In this document: in pieces, positions 8,144-16,030 of the stretch
Layout of the letters: each line of letters opens with the position of its first letter
How positions within the stretch are numbered: position 1 is the first letter of the stretch
Origin: Actinacidiphila acidipaludis
GTDB lineage: Bacteria > Actinomycetota > Actinomycetes > Streptomycetales > Streptomycetaceae
Assembly: GCF_019890725.1 (NCBI RefSeq)
Contig: NZ_JAINZZ010000056.1
Location: 1 to 53,269, forward strand
Direction: 5' to 3'
Length of the DNA stretch: 53,269 bases
Made by a program: the position numbers and the translations under genes
Notes under the pieces: generated by a model
What the model was told of the DNA's origin: nothing
Seen by the model: only the letters and a program-made list of their open reading frames with translations
Database searches by the model: none

Positions 8144-9433
8144 ATGCCCGCAGACCTCGCAGTGCTCGGACTCGGCCACACCGGACTCCCCCTCGCCCAG
8201 GCGGCCACCGCCGCGGGCGTCGGCGTCATCGGCTGGGACCCCGACCCCGTGGCGGTGGCCGACATCAACGCCGGTCGCGTCCCCCCGGGCGCCCTGGCCG
8301 CCGCCGACCTGCGCCGGATGCTCGCCTGCGGCTTCCGGGCGAGCTGCGACCCCACCGTCCTCGGCCGGGTGCGGACCGCGGTGATCTGCGCCCCCACCCC
8401 GCTCGGCGAGGCCGTCGACGGCGGCAGCCCCGACCTGACCGCGGTGGCCGCCGCCGCCCGCGCGCTGGCCGCCCATCTGCGCCCGCACACCACCGTCGTC
8501 CTGGAGTCCGCGGTCTACCCCGGCACCACCGAGCAGTTCCTGCGGCCGCTGCTGGAGGCGCACGGGCTGCGGGCCGGGCGCGACTTCCACCTCGCGTACT
8601 CCCCCAGCCGCCTCGACCCGGGCAACCGGGCCTTCCATCTGGCCAACACGCCGAAGGTGGTGGGCGGCTGCACCCCGGCCTGCACGGAGGCGGCGGCCGC
8701 GTTCTACGGCCGGTTCACCGAGCGGGTGGTACGGGCCCGCGGGCCGCGCGAGGCCGAGGCGGTCAAGCTGCTGGAGACCGACTACCGGCACGTCAACATC
8801 GCCTTCGCCAACGAGATGGCGGTGTTCTGCCACAGCCTCGGCATCGACGTCTGGGACGTCATCCGGTGCGCCGAGACCAAGCCGTTCGGCTTCCAGGCGT
8901 TCCGACCCGGCCCCGGCGTCGGCGGGCACGCGCCGGCCCTGGACCCGGGCGCGGCGCCGCTGTTCGCCACCGCAGCGGTCGACGGCCGCTCCCGGCTGCC
9001 CGGCCACCCGCTGCGGATGGTCGAGCTGGCCCAGGAGGTCAACGGCCGGATGCCCCGCTACGTGGTGCAGCGGGCCGCCGCCCTGCTCAACGAGCACGGC
9101 AAGTCGCTGCGCGGCGCCCGGGTGCTGCTGCTCGGCGTCACCTACAAGGCCGACCTCGCGGACCAGGAGGGCGCCCCCGCCCGGGAGATCGGCGCCCGGC
9201 TCATCGAACTCGGCGCCCAGCTCGGCTACCACGACCCCTATGTGCCGCAGTGGCGGGTCCTGGACCGGCCGGTGCCGCGCGCCGACTCCCTGTGGGAGGC
9301 CGCGGCGGACGCGGACCTGACGCTTCTTCTGCAGCACCACCGCACCTACGACTTGCAGGGGCTGGCGGTCAAGGCGCAGCTGCTGCTCGACACCCGGGGC
9401 GCGACCCCGGCAGGCGCCGCCGCCCGGCTCTGA
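8144..9433 (+). CDS. UDP-glucose/GDP-mannose dehydrogenase family protein lacking catalytic Cys
   Basis: 429 residues with the three-part fold of nucleotide-sugar 6-dehydrogenases: Rossmann motif VLGLGHTGLPLA (7-18), central helix region VKLLETDYRHVNIAFANE (207-224) and a C-terminal NDP-sugar binding domain with GVTYKAD. Canonical members have GGHCIPVDP, where Cys is the thiohemiacetal nucleophile. Here the stretch reads GGHAPALDP, with Ala at position 263. The conserved Lys at 208 is kept. It may therefore be unable to make the uronic acid, or may have another job. ATG at 8144 is preceded by GGAGG at nine bases. No glycan cluster is adjacent, so the substrate is unknown. Confidence 0.88.
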   Translation: MPADLAVLGLGHTGLPLAQAATAAGVGVIGWDPDPVAVADINAGRVPPGALAAADLRRMLACGFRASCDPTVLGRVRTAVICAPTPLGEAVDGGSPDLTAVAAAARALAAHLRPHTTVVLESAVYPGTTEQFLRPLLEAHGLRAGRDFHLAYSPSRLDPGNRAFHLANTPKVVGGCTPACTEAAAAFYGRFTERVVRARGPREAEAVKLLETDYRHVNIAFANEMAVFCHSLGIDVWDVIRCAETKPFGFQAFRPGPGVGGHAPALDPGAAPLFATAAVDGRSRLPGHPLRMVELAQEVNGRMPRYVVQRAAALLNEHGKSLRGARVLLLGVTYKADLADQEGAPAREIGARLIELGAQLGYHDPYVPQWRVLDRPVPRADSLWEAAADADLTLLLQHHRTYDLQGLAVKAQLLLDTRGATPAGAAARL

Positions 9434-9519
9434 CGAGGGGGCTGGACGGGGGCTCGACGGGGGGGCGGCCGGCTTCCGGTACGCGGTGTAGTGGTCGTGT
9501 AACGACCGGATGAATCGTC

Positions 9520-9550
9520 TTGTCCGGATGTCGTTCCGCACTGCTAGATT
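9520..9550 (+). promoter_or_regulatory. Possible promoter of the small membrane protein gene
   Basis: TTGTCC (9520-9525) and TAGATT (9545-9550) are separated by 19 bases. The -10 is good and the spacing is long, so this is only a candidate. Confidence 0.3.
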
Positions 9551-9616
9551 TCGGCGTCATTCGTCGTACACCGCGATCGCGTGCGATTCCGTCACATGTC
9601 CCCGGGGGAACCTTCC

Positions 9617-10195
9617 ATGAGCGCCAACTACCCGCCGCCGCAGCAGCCCGCGCCCGGCCAGAACCCGTACGGCCCGCCGCCGCAGGCGCCGTACGGCGCC
9701 CCGCCGCAGGGTGCCTGGGGCGCCCCGCCGCAGCAGCCCGGCTTCAACGGCGCCGCCTACCCGCCGCCGGCCCCGATGGCGCCGATGGCCCAGCGCGACA
9801 ACGCCGGCCTCGGCATCCTCGCCGGGCTCGGCGCGGTCGTCGTCTCGGCGCTCCTGTACGGCCTGCTCATCAAGGGCACCAAACACGAGATCGGCTGGGC
9901 GGCCCTGGCCGTGGGCGCCCTGGTCGGGCTGGCGCTCGGCAAGGTCGGCGGCCGCAACCCGGTGCTGCCCTTCGTGGGGATCCCGCTCGCGCTGCTCGGC
10001 GTCTACCTCGGCCAGCTCTTCGGCCTCGCGCTGATCGCGGCGAGTGCCAACGACGTCGGCGTCGTCGACGTCTTCACCCAGCACTTCAGCTTCCTGCAGC
10101 ACGCCTGGAAGGAGTCCCTGGGCGCCAAGGACTTCCTGTTCTTCGGCATCGCCGGCCTCGAGGGCTTCGTCTTCACCAAGCGTGTCGCGCGCTGA
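9617..10195 (+). CDS. Small Pro/Gln/Gly-rich N-terminus membrane protein
   Basis: 192 residues from ATG 9617, chosen because GGGGGAA lies just upstream; an in-frame ATG at 9581 has no ribosome site. Residues 1-60 are a low-complexity cytoplasmic tail with repeated PYG and PPQ blocks, a composition common in actinobacterial membrane proteins. Three hydrophobic segments follow (about 65-85, 92-110 and 118-140), then a short polar C-terminus ending FVFTKRVAR. I recognise no catalytic motif. It stands alone, converging on guaB3 with a strong shared terminator. Confidence 0.8.
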   Translation: MSANYPPPQQPAPGQNPYGPPPQAPYGAPPQGAWGAPPQQPGFNGAAYPPPAPMAPMAQRDNAGLGILAGLGAVVVSALLYGLLIKGTKHEIGWAALAVGALVGLALGKVGGRNPVLPFVGIPLALLGVYLGQLFGLALIAASANDVGVVDVFTQHFSFLQHAWKESLGAKDFLFFGIAGLEGFVFTKRVAR

Positions 10196-10221
10196 CCGGC
10201 CACGACCGGTCACCGAACTAA

Positions 10222-10253
10222 AGGGCCCGTACCGCGGTGGCGGTACGGGCCCT
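10222..10253. terminator. Bidirectional terminator hairpin
   Basis: Perfect 14-bp stem (10222-10235 with 10240-10253) and a four-base loop, placed between the converging membrane-protein gene and guaB3. Confidence 0.85.
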
Positions 10254-10286
10254 CGTGCGTGACGCGCTCCGGTCGGACCGGGCGGC

Positions 10287-11408
10287 TCAGCGGTGGTGGG
10301 TCGGCGAGACGGTGACCTCGACGCGCTGGAACTCCTTGAGGTCCGAGTAGCCGGTGGTGGCCATCGAGCGGCGCAGCGCGCCGAAGAAGTTCATCGAACC
10401 GTCGGGGGCGTGGGAGGGGCCGAGCAGGATCTCCTCGGTGGTGCCCGCGGTGCCCAGGTTCATGCGCTTGCCGCGCGGCAGCTCGGTGTTGACCGCCTCC
10501 ATGCCCCAGTGGAAGCCGCGGCCGGGGGCGTCGGTCGCCCGGGCCAGCGGCGAGCCCATCATCACCGCGTCCGCGCCGCAGGCGATCGCCTTGGGCAGGT
10601 CACCGCTGGAGCCGAAGCCGCCGTCGGCGATGACGTGCACGTAGCGGCCACCGGACTCGTCCATGTAGTCGCGGCGGGCCGCGGCGACGTCGGCCACCGC
10701 GGTGGCCATCGGGACCTGGATGCCGAGGACGTTGCGGGTGGTGTGCGCCGCGCCGCCGCCGAAGCCGACGAGGACGCCGGCCGCGCCGGTCCGCATCAGG
10801 TGCAGGGCCGCGGTGTACGTGGCGCAGCCGCCGACGATCACCGGGACGTCCAGCTCGTAGATGAACTGCTTGAGGTTCAGCGGCTCGTGCGAGCCCGAGA
10901 CGTGCTCGGCCGAAACGGTGGTGCCGCGGATCACGAAGAGGTCCACGCCCGCGTCGACCACGGCCTTCGAGAACTGCGCGGTGCGCTGCGGGGAGAGCGC
11001 GGCGGCGGTCACCACACCGGCCTCGCGCACCTCCTTGATCCGCTGGCCGATGAGCTCCTCGCGGATCGGCTGGCTGTAGATCTCCTGCAGCCGGGCCGTG
11101 GCGCGGTGGTCGTCCAGCTCGGCGATCTCGGCGAGCAGCGACTCGGGGTCGTCGTAGCGGGTCCACAGGCCCTCGAGGTTCAGCACGCCCAGGCCGCCGA
11201 GCTTGCCGATGCGGATGGCCGTCTCCGGGGAGACGACGGAATCCATGGGGGCGGCCAGGAACGGCAGCTCGAAGCGGTAGGCGTCGATCTGCCAGGCGAT
11301 CGAGACCTCCTTGGGGTCCCGGGTCCGCCTGCTCGGCACCACGGCGATGTCGTCGAAGGCGTAGGCCCTGCGGCCTCGCTTGCCCCGCCCGATCTCGATC
11401 TCAGTCAC
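10287..11408 (-). CDS. guaB3: GuaB3 family IMP dehydrogenase-related protein
   Basis: 373 residues, a TIM-barrel IMPDH/GMPR family member without CBS domains. Early motifs AAPMDSVVSPETA (52-64) and late motifs IADGGFGSSGDLPKA and MMGSPLA match the family. The active-site loop GPGSxCTTR of true IMPDH is replaced by GGGAAHTTR (217-225), so His222 occupies the place of the catalytic Cys. Actinobacterial GuaB3 has no established reaction as far as I know, whereas cyanobacterial GuaB3 is reported as an IMPDH. GTG start at 11408 follows AGAGG. It lies downstream of the canonical guaB on the same strand, separated by a 407-bp repeat-filled gap. Confidence 0.92.
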   Translation of the reverse strand: MTEIEIGRGKRGRRAYAFDDIAVVPSRRTRDPKEVSIAWQIDAYRFELPFLAAPMDSVVSPETAIRIGKLGGLGVLNLEGLWTRYDDPESLLAEIAELDDHRATARLQEIYSQPIREELIGQRIKEVREAGVVTAAALSPQRTAQFSKAVVDAGVDLFVIRGTTVSAEHVSGSHEPLNLKQFIYELDVPVIVGGCATYTAALHLMRTGAAGVLVGFGGGAAHTTRNVLGIQVPMATAVADVAAARRDYMDESGGRYVHVIADGGFGSSGDLPKAIACGADAVMMGSPLARATDAPGRGFHWGMEAVNTELPRGKRMNLGTAGTTEEILLGPSHAPDGSMNFFGALRRSMATTGYSDLKEFQRVEVTVSPTHHR

Positions 11409-11519
11409 GTCCTGTGCCTCTCTTTTCCGGCTCCGCCCTCAGTATCCCGCACCCCCGTGGCGACGGTTCGCTCTGTCCGGCCTCCGTCCACCTGCGGTGT
11501 GCCCCGATTCGCCCTGTGC

Positions 11520-11697
11520 GGACGAAGGGCAACCATCAGGGGCGCGGGGTCCCCCAGGCTTCGCCCGGAAGGTGCCCCCAACGCGAGCAACCGGCCACCG
11601 GCCGGTGGTCCGGAGCGGACCGAACAGCCCCTTCGGGGCGGCAGACGGAGTGCGGCGCCGTCGTGGCTGGTCGCGCAGTTCCCCGCGCCCCTACGGG
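11520..11697 (+). repeat. Streptomyces-type intergenic repeat sequence
   Basis: The 407-bp gap between guaB and guaB3 (11409-11815) holds no gene. It contains GCGGGGTCCCCCAGGCTTCG-type sequence (about 11539-11585) and a block TCGCGCAGTTCCCCGCGCCC (11671-11690) that recurs inverted at 39112-39155. Such blocks are common between Streptomyces genes. The remainder shows only GC-rich inverted repeats. Confidence 0.65.
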
Positions 11698-11815
11698 TTG
11701 CCCTCTCCCCAGAGAAATGGAACCCCAGCCCGGGGAGGCGAACCGTGGGACGGGTGGGGGACCCGTGGCCGGGGGGAGAGGGCCCGGCTCTTACGGGCTG
11801 TTCCGAGGCGAAGCC

Positions 11816-13315
11816 TCAGCCGTGATAGTTGGGCGCCTCGACCGTCATCTGGATGTCGTGCGGGTGCGACTCCTTCAGCCCGGCCGCGGTGATCCGCACG
11901 AACCGCCCCTTGGTCTGCATCTCCGGAACGGTCACCGCCCCGACGTACCCCATCGTCTGGCGCAGGCCGCCGACGAGCTGGTGCAGCACCGCGGACAGCG
12001 GGCCCCGGTAGGGCACCTGGCCCTCGACGCCCTCGGGCACGAGCTTGTCGTCGGAGGCGACCTCGGCCTGGAAGTAGCGGTCCTTGGAGTAGGACCGGCC
12101 CTGCCCGCGCGACTGCATCGCGCCGAGCGACCCCATGCCGCGGTAGGACTTGAACTGCTTGCCGTTGATGAAGAGCAGCTCGCCCGGCGACTCCTCGCAG
12201 CCGGCCAGCAGGCTGCCGAGCATGACGCTGTTCGCGCCCGCGGCCAGCGCCTTGCCGATGTCGCCGCTGTACTGCAGGCCGCCGTCGCCGATCACCGGCA
12301 CCCCGGCGTCCTGGCAGGCCATCGCGGCCTCGTAGATCGCGGTGACCTGCGGGACGCCGATGCCCGCGACGACGCGGGTGGTGCAGATGGAGCCGGGGCC
12401 GACGCCGACCTTCACGCCGTCCACGCCCGCGTCGATCAGCGCCTTCGCGCCGTCCCGGGTGGCGATGTTCCCGCCGACGACGTCCACCGGGACGTTCGAC
12501 TTGATCTTCGCCATCCAGTTCAGCGCGTTGCTGTTGTGGCCGTGGGAGGTGTCGACGACCAGGAAGTCGACGCCGGCGCCGACCAGCGCCTGGGCGCGGT
12601 CCAGCGCCTCGGGGCTCGCACCGACGGCCGCGCCCACCAGCAGCCGGCCGTCGGCGTCCTTGGCGGCGTGCGGGTACTGCTCGGCCTTCACGAAGTCCTT
12701 GACGGTGATCAGGCCGCGCAGCCGGCCGTCCTCGTCGACCAGCGGAAGCTTCTCGATCTTGTGGCGGCGCAGCAGCGCCATCGCGTCGACGCCGGAGATC
12801 CCGACCTTGCCGGTGACCAGCGGCATCGGGGTCATGACCTCGCGGACCTCGCGGGTGCGGTCGGTCTCGAAGGCCATGTCGCGGTTGGTGACGATGCCGA
12901 GCAGCCGCCCGGACTCGTCGGTGACGGGCACACCGCTGATGCGGAACCGGGCGCACAGGGCGTCGGCCTCGGCGAGGGTGGCGTCGGGGCGGACCGTGAT
13001 CGGGTCGGTGACCATGCCGGACTCGGACCGCTTGACCAGGTCCACCTGACTGACCTGGTCCTCGATGGACAGGTTCCGGTGGAGGACGCCCACGCCGCCC
13101 TGGCGGGCCATCGCGATGGCCATCCGCGCCTCGGTGACCTTGTCCATCGCCGCCGAGAGCAGGGGGATGTTCACCCTGACGTTGCGGGAGATGAGCGAGG
13201 ATGTGTCGACCTCGTTGGGCAGAACCTCGGACGCCCCCGGCAGGAGCAGCACATCGTCGTAGGTCAGTCCGAGCGTGGCGAACTTCTCGGCTACTCCGTC
13301 GGCGTTCAGCGACAT
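11816..13315 (-). CDS. guaB: IMP dehydrogenase
   Basis: 499 residues. Oxidises IMP to XMP with NAD+, the committed step to GMP. The TIM barrel is interrupted by two CBS domains (about 100-210) and carries the active-site loop GVGPGSICTTR with catalytic Cys311, then GDGGLQYSGD, MLGSLLAG and the flap region SLGAMQSRGQGRSYSKDRY. ATG at 13315 has GGGAAGG upstream; a start 13 codons earlier lacks such a site. It is the canonical enzyme, in contrast to guaB3 downstream on the same strand. Confidence 0.97.
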   Translation of the reverse strand: MSLNADGVAEKFATLGLTYDDVLLLPGASEVLPNEVDTSSLISRNVRVNIPLLSAAMDKVTEARMAIAMARQGGVGVLHRNLSIEDQVSQVDLVKRSESGMVTDPITVRPDATLAEADALCARFRISGVPVTDESGRLLGIVTNRDMAFETDRTREVREVMTPMPLVTGKVGISGVDAMALLRRHKIEKLPLVDEDGRLRGLITVKDFVKAEQYPHAAKDADGRLLVGAAVGASPEALDRAQALVGAGVDFLVVDTSHGHNSNALNWMAKIKSNVPVDVVGGNIATRDGAKALIDAGVDGVKVGVGPGSICTTRVVAGIGVPQVTAIYEAAMACQDAGVPVIGDGGLQYSGDIGKALAAGANSVMLGSLLAGCEESPGELLFINGKQFKSYRGMGSLGAMQSRGQGRSYSKDRYFQAEVASDDKLVPEGVEGQVPYRGPLSAVLHQLVGGLRQTMGYVGAVTVPEMQTKGRFVRITAAGLKESHPHDIQMTVEAPNYHG

Positions 13316-13379
13316 GACACCTTCCCGAATGGTCTTGCCCGGCGAGATGTTCAATGGTAGTGGCTACGCCGGTATTCCC

Positions 13380-13505
13380 TTGACCGCCGGGTACGCCACT
13401 TACACCCCGTACACGGCTTGCGGGTGGTACACGGCGTACAGGCGGTACATCACGTACATCCCGTGCATCCCGGCAGCCATCCCGTACGTCCCGGCAGCAC
13501 TGCGC
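13380..13505. repeat. GTAC-rich degenerate repeat tract
   Basis: Seven GTAC tetramers, often as CCGTACA or GGTACA, recur at 9-20 base spacing between guaB and the sigma-factor gene. No convincing gene is present; both strands give Tyr-rich translations that look like artefacts of the repeat. Confidence 0.6.
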
Positions 13506-13517
13506 GCCGTTCGCACG

Positions 13518-14135
13518 TTACGCGCTGAGCCCCGGGGCGTCCGTGGCCCGCGCTTCCGCCGTCTCCTCGGCGATCGCCCGCAGCCGGCTGAGCGCGCGGT
13601 GCTGCGCGACCCGTACCGCTCCGGGTGACATCCCGAGCACCTGTCCGGTCTCCTCGGCGCTGAGCCCGACCGCGACCCGCAGCAGCACCAGCTCGCGCAG
13701 GTGGTCCGGCAGCCGGTCGAGCAGCTTCTTGGCCCAGGCGGCGTCGCTGTTGAGCAGCGCCCGCTCCTCGGGACCCAGCGAGTCGTCCGGCTTCTCGGGC
13801 ATCTCGTCGGACGGCACCGCGGTGCTGCCCGGTCCGCGCATGGCGGCCCGCTGCAGGTCGGCGACCTTGTGGGCGGCGATGGAGACGACGAACGCCTCGA
13901 ACGGCCGCCCGAGGTCGCGGTACCGCGGCAGCGCGCACAGCACCGCCAGGCACACTTCCTGCGCCAGGTCGTCCACGAAGTGCCGGGCGTCACCGGGCAG
14001 CCGGGACAGCTTGGTGCGGCAGTAGCGCTCGGCGAGCGGGTGGACGTGCGCGAGGAGGTCGTGCGTGGCCCGCTGGTCGCCGTCGACGGCGCGACGGACG
14101 AGGGCACCGATGGCCGGAGTGTCGTCGTCGCGCAT
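13518..14135 (-). CDS. ECF-like RNA polymerase sigma factor (SigD/ShbA type)
   Basis: 205 residues from ATG 14135. Region 2 covers about 10-90, with HFVDDLAQEVCLAVLCALPR matching the core-binding helix and YRDLGRPFEAFVVSIAAHKV the -10 binding part. Region 4 (about 140-195) has LRVAVGLSAEETGQVLG and SPGAVRVAQHRALSRLR as the -35 helix-turn-helix. The position next to bldM, whiD and guaB is that of the Streptomyces factor called SigD or ShbA, which controls the principal sigma gene hrdB in S. griseus. The frame stays open to 14309 with further ATGs at 14276 and 14267; codon bias is weaker there, so the true start is unsettled. No anti-sigma gene is adjacent. Confidence 0.88.
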   Translation of the reverse strand: MRDDDTPAIGALVRRAVDGDQRATHDLLAHVHPLAERYCRTKLSRLPGDARHFVDDLAQEVCLAVLCALPRYRDLGRPFEAFVVSIAAHKVADLQRAAMRGPGSTAVPSDEMPEKPDDSLGPEERALLNSDAAWAKKLLDRLPDHLRELVLLRVAVGLSAEETGQVLGMSPGAVRVAQHRALSRLRAIAEETAEARATDAPGLSA

Positions 14136-14389
14136 CCACCCATGGTGCCTCGCCCCGGGACGTTCCGCCGCATCGCGGCCGTACTTCTGCACCGAAGCGT
14201 TATGAGCCGTGTCGTCGCGGGCGCTTTCGTCCGTGCCCGACGCCCGCACTGTCACGGCCGCTGTCATCTCCACCATGTGCGGCCCCCGCCGATCCCCGAG
14301 GAAGTCCATACATCAAGCATGCGTCCTCCCCCGGGAAACCGAGGACTCGTGGGCGATGCCACCGTGGGCCGGGGTGCGTTCGGCCCGGC

Positions 14390-15001
14390 TCAGCGCACCA
14401 GGCCCCAGCGGAAGCCGAGTGCCACCGCGTGGGCCCGGTCCGAGGCGCCGAGCTTCTTGAACAGCCGCCTGGCGTGGGTTTTCACCGTGTCCTCGGAGAG
14501 GAACAGCTCGCGGCCGATCTCCGCGTTGGAGCGTCCGTGGCTCATCCCCTCCAGCACCTGGATCTCCCGGGCGGTGAGGGTGGGGGCCGCGCCCATCTCC
14601 GCCGACCGCAGCCGGCGCGGGGCGAGCCGCCAGGTGGGGTCCGCCAGCGCCTGCGTGACCGTGGCCCGCAGTTCGGCGCGCGAGGCGTCCTTGTGCAGGT
14701 AGCCGCGGGCGCCGGCGGCGACGGCGAGCGCCACACCGTCGAGGTCCTCGGCGACGGTCAGCATGATGATGCGGGCGCCGGGGTCGGCGGACAGCAGCCG
14801 CCGTACCGTCTCGACGCCGCCGAGACCGGGCATGCGGACATCCATCAGGATCAGGTCCGACCGGTCGGCGCCCCAGCGGCGGAGGACTTCCTCGCCGTTG
14901 GCGGCGGTGGTTACACGCTCGACGCCGGGCACGGTGGCAACCGCGCGGCGCAGGGCCTCTCGGGCGAGCGGGGAGTCGTCGCAGACGAGGACGGATGTCA
15001 T
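14390..15001 (-). CDS. bldM: BldM, orphan response regulator of aerial development
   Basis: 203 residues, the usual BldM length. The receiver domain (1-120) keeps the phospho-acceptor-like Asp54 in LILMDVRMPG, and a LuxR/NarL-type helix-turn-helix occupies about 140-200 (LTAREIQVLEG, SNAEIGRELFLSEDTVKTHA). BldM homodimers and BldM-WhiI heterodimers control aerial-mycelium and sporulation genes. ATG 15001 follows GGGGGGC; a longer frame to 15067 has no better site. A sigma-BldN promoter sequence lies 143 bases upstream, and whiD is divergent. Confidence 0.97.
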   Translation of the reverse strand: MTSVLVCDDSPLAREALRRAVATVPGVERVTTAANGEEVLRRWGADRSDLILMDVRMPGLGGVETVRRLLSADPGARIIMLTVAEDLDGVALAVAAGARGYLHKDASRAELRATVTQALADPTWRLAPRRLRSAEMGAAPTLTAREIQVLEGMSHGRSNAEIGRELFLSEDTVKTHARRLFKKLGASDRAHAVALGFRWGLVR

Positions 15002-15143
15002 GGCCGCCCCCCGCAGCTGAACCGCGTCACGTTGTGCCTCCAGGCTGTACGAAGTACGAATCTTCACCGTGTCTTCACCGAGGCGGTGGACGGCCTCGGG
15101 CAGATGCCCGATTCATGTGCCGCGCCAACCGCTTCCGCCAGAC

Positions 15144-15171
15144 TCAACGACCCTCACCCGAAAGAGTTACG
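15144..15171 (-). promoter_or_regulatory. Sigma-BldN promoter of bldM
   Basis: On the minus strand CGTAAC (15171-15166) and CGTTGA (15149-15144) are separated by exactly 16 bases, an exact match to the published sigma-BldN consensus CGTAAC-N16-CGTTGA; bldM is a known target of this factor. The spacer contains CGGGTGA, which resembles a BldM half-site, so autoregulation is possible. The predicted leader is about 135 bases. The rest of the 498-bp bldM-whiD gap (15002-15499) holds no gene. Confidence 0.88.
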
Positions 15172-15411
15172 AAGTTTGGTCGTAGCTTTCGGCACTCTAC
15201 GTGATCATGCACATACGGATCGCCCACGCCGCAGGTCGGAACGGGTGAGACAGCGCTTTCCCGGCGCCCGGAACCGGCTCGCGCGCCCCTCCGCAGCCCA
15301 CCCCGATGCTGCCGATCAGCCGTTACGTGCTCGATGTCGGGGTTTGCACTGTTTGGCGGCTCTTTTCTGATGTGCGGGGTAATCGTCGCTAGATTGGCGA
15401 TGAGTCATATT

Positions 15412-15436
15412 TACATCTACTACGACAGTAGATGTA
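15412..15436 (+). promoter_or_regulatory. Perfect inverted repeat upstream of whiD
   Basis: TACATCTACT and AGTAGATGTA form perfect 10-bp arms around ACGAC, ending 63 bases before the whiD start. It is AT-rich against its surroundings. It could be an operator for a dimeric regulator or a hairpin in the whiD leader; the sequence does not decide. Confidence 0.6.
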
Positions 15437-15499
15437 CGGTCGGAGGCGATCGGAAGATCGAGCTCCATGACCTTCCCGCACACTCTGAGGGGATGAGCA

Positions 15500-15970
15500 A
15501 TGGCCGACTTCTCCCGCCTTCCCGGACCGAACGCGGATCTCTGGGACTGGCAGCTCGTTGCCGCCTGCCGCGGTGTCGACAGCTCGCTGTTCTTCCACCC
15601 CGAGGGCGAGCGGGGGGCCGCTCGCAGCGCACGTGAGGCCGCCGCCAAGGAGGTGTGCATGCGCTGCCCGGTACGCGCCGAGTGTGCGACGCACGCCCTG
15701 GCCGTCCGCGAGCCGTACGGGGTGTGGGGCGGACTCACCGAGGACGAGCGCGAGGCGATGATGGGCCGCTCGCGCAACCGGTCCGCCGACCGTGACGACG
15801 AGCACCTCGACCACGACCTGGACGGCGACCGCGAGCTGCAGCACGACCGGGAGCACCGCCACCGCCGGCGTGAGCACGCGTACGAGCACCGGGCCGAGTA
15901 CCACCAGGAACACGAGTACCACGAGTACCACGACGAGTACCAGGGGCACGCGAGTTCGCTGTCGCCCTGA
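15500..15970 (+). CDS. whiD: WhiD, Wbl-family iron-sulfur regulator with extended C-terminus
   Basis: 156 residues. The Wbl domain has Cys23, Cys53, Cys56 and Cys62 (C-x29-C-x2-C-x5-C) to hold a [4Fe-4S] cluster, then GVWGGLTEDERE, the G[VI]WGG turn, and a short basic stretch. WhiD acts late in sporulation, and Wbl proteins bind region 4 of the principal sigma factor. After about residue 95 there is an unusual tail of some 60 residues packed with His, Glu, Asp, Tyr and Arg (for example EHEYHEYHDEY), about 12 of them His. From memory S. coelicolor WhiD is 112 residues and lacks it. ATG 15500 follows GAGGGG. Confidence 0.96.
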   Translation: MADFSRLPGPNADLWDWQLVAACRGVDSSLFFHPEGERGAARSAREAAAKEVCMRCPVRAECATHALAVREPYGVWGGLTEDEREAMMGRSRNRSADRDDEHLDHDLDGDRELQHDREHRHRRREHAYEHRAEYHQEHEYHEYHDEYQGHASSLSP

Positions 15971-15984
15971 AGAATCGATTCTTC
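15969..15984. terminator. 16-bp perfect palindrome at the whiD stop
   Basis: GAAGAATCGATTCTTC overlaps the last base pair of the whiD stop codon. It is AT-rich in a GC-rich region. It may form part of a terminator or be a protein-binding site. Confidence 0.45.
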
Positions 15985-16030
15985 TGACGATCCCCCCGTT
16001 CGCCGCCATGACATCACCCAGGTGGGGCAA

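Noticed and set aside
13275..13628. Tyr-rich plus-strand frame over the GTAC tract
   Set aside because: Its amino acid bias is explained by the GTAC repeat, and it overlaps the guaB and sigma genes in antisense.
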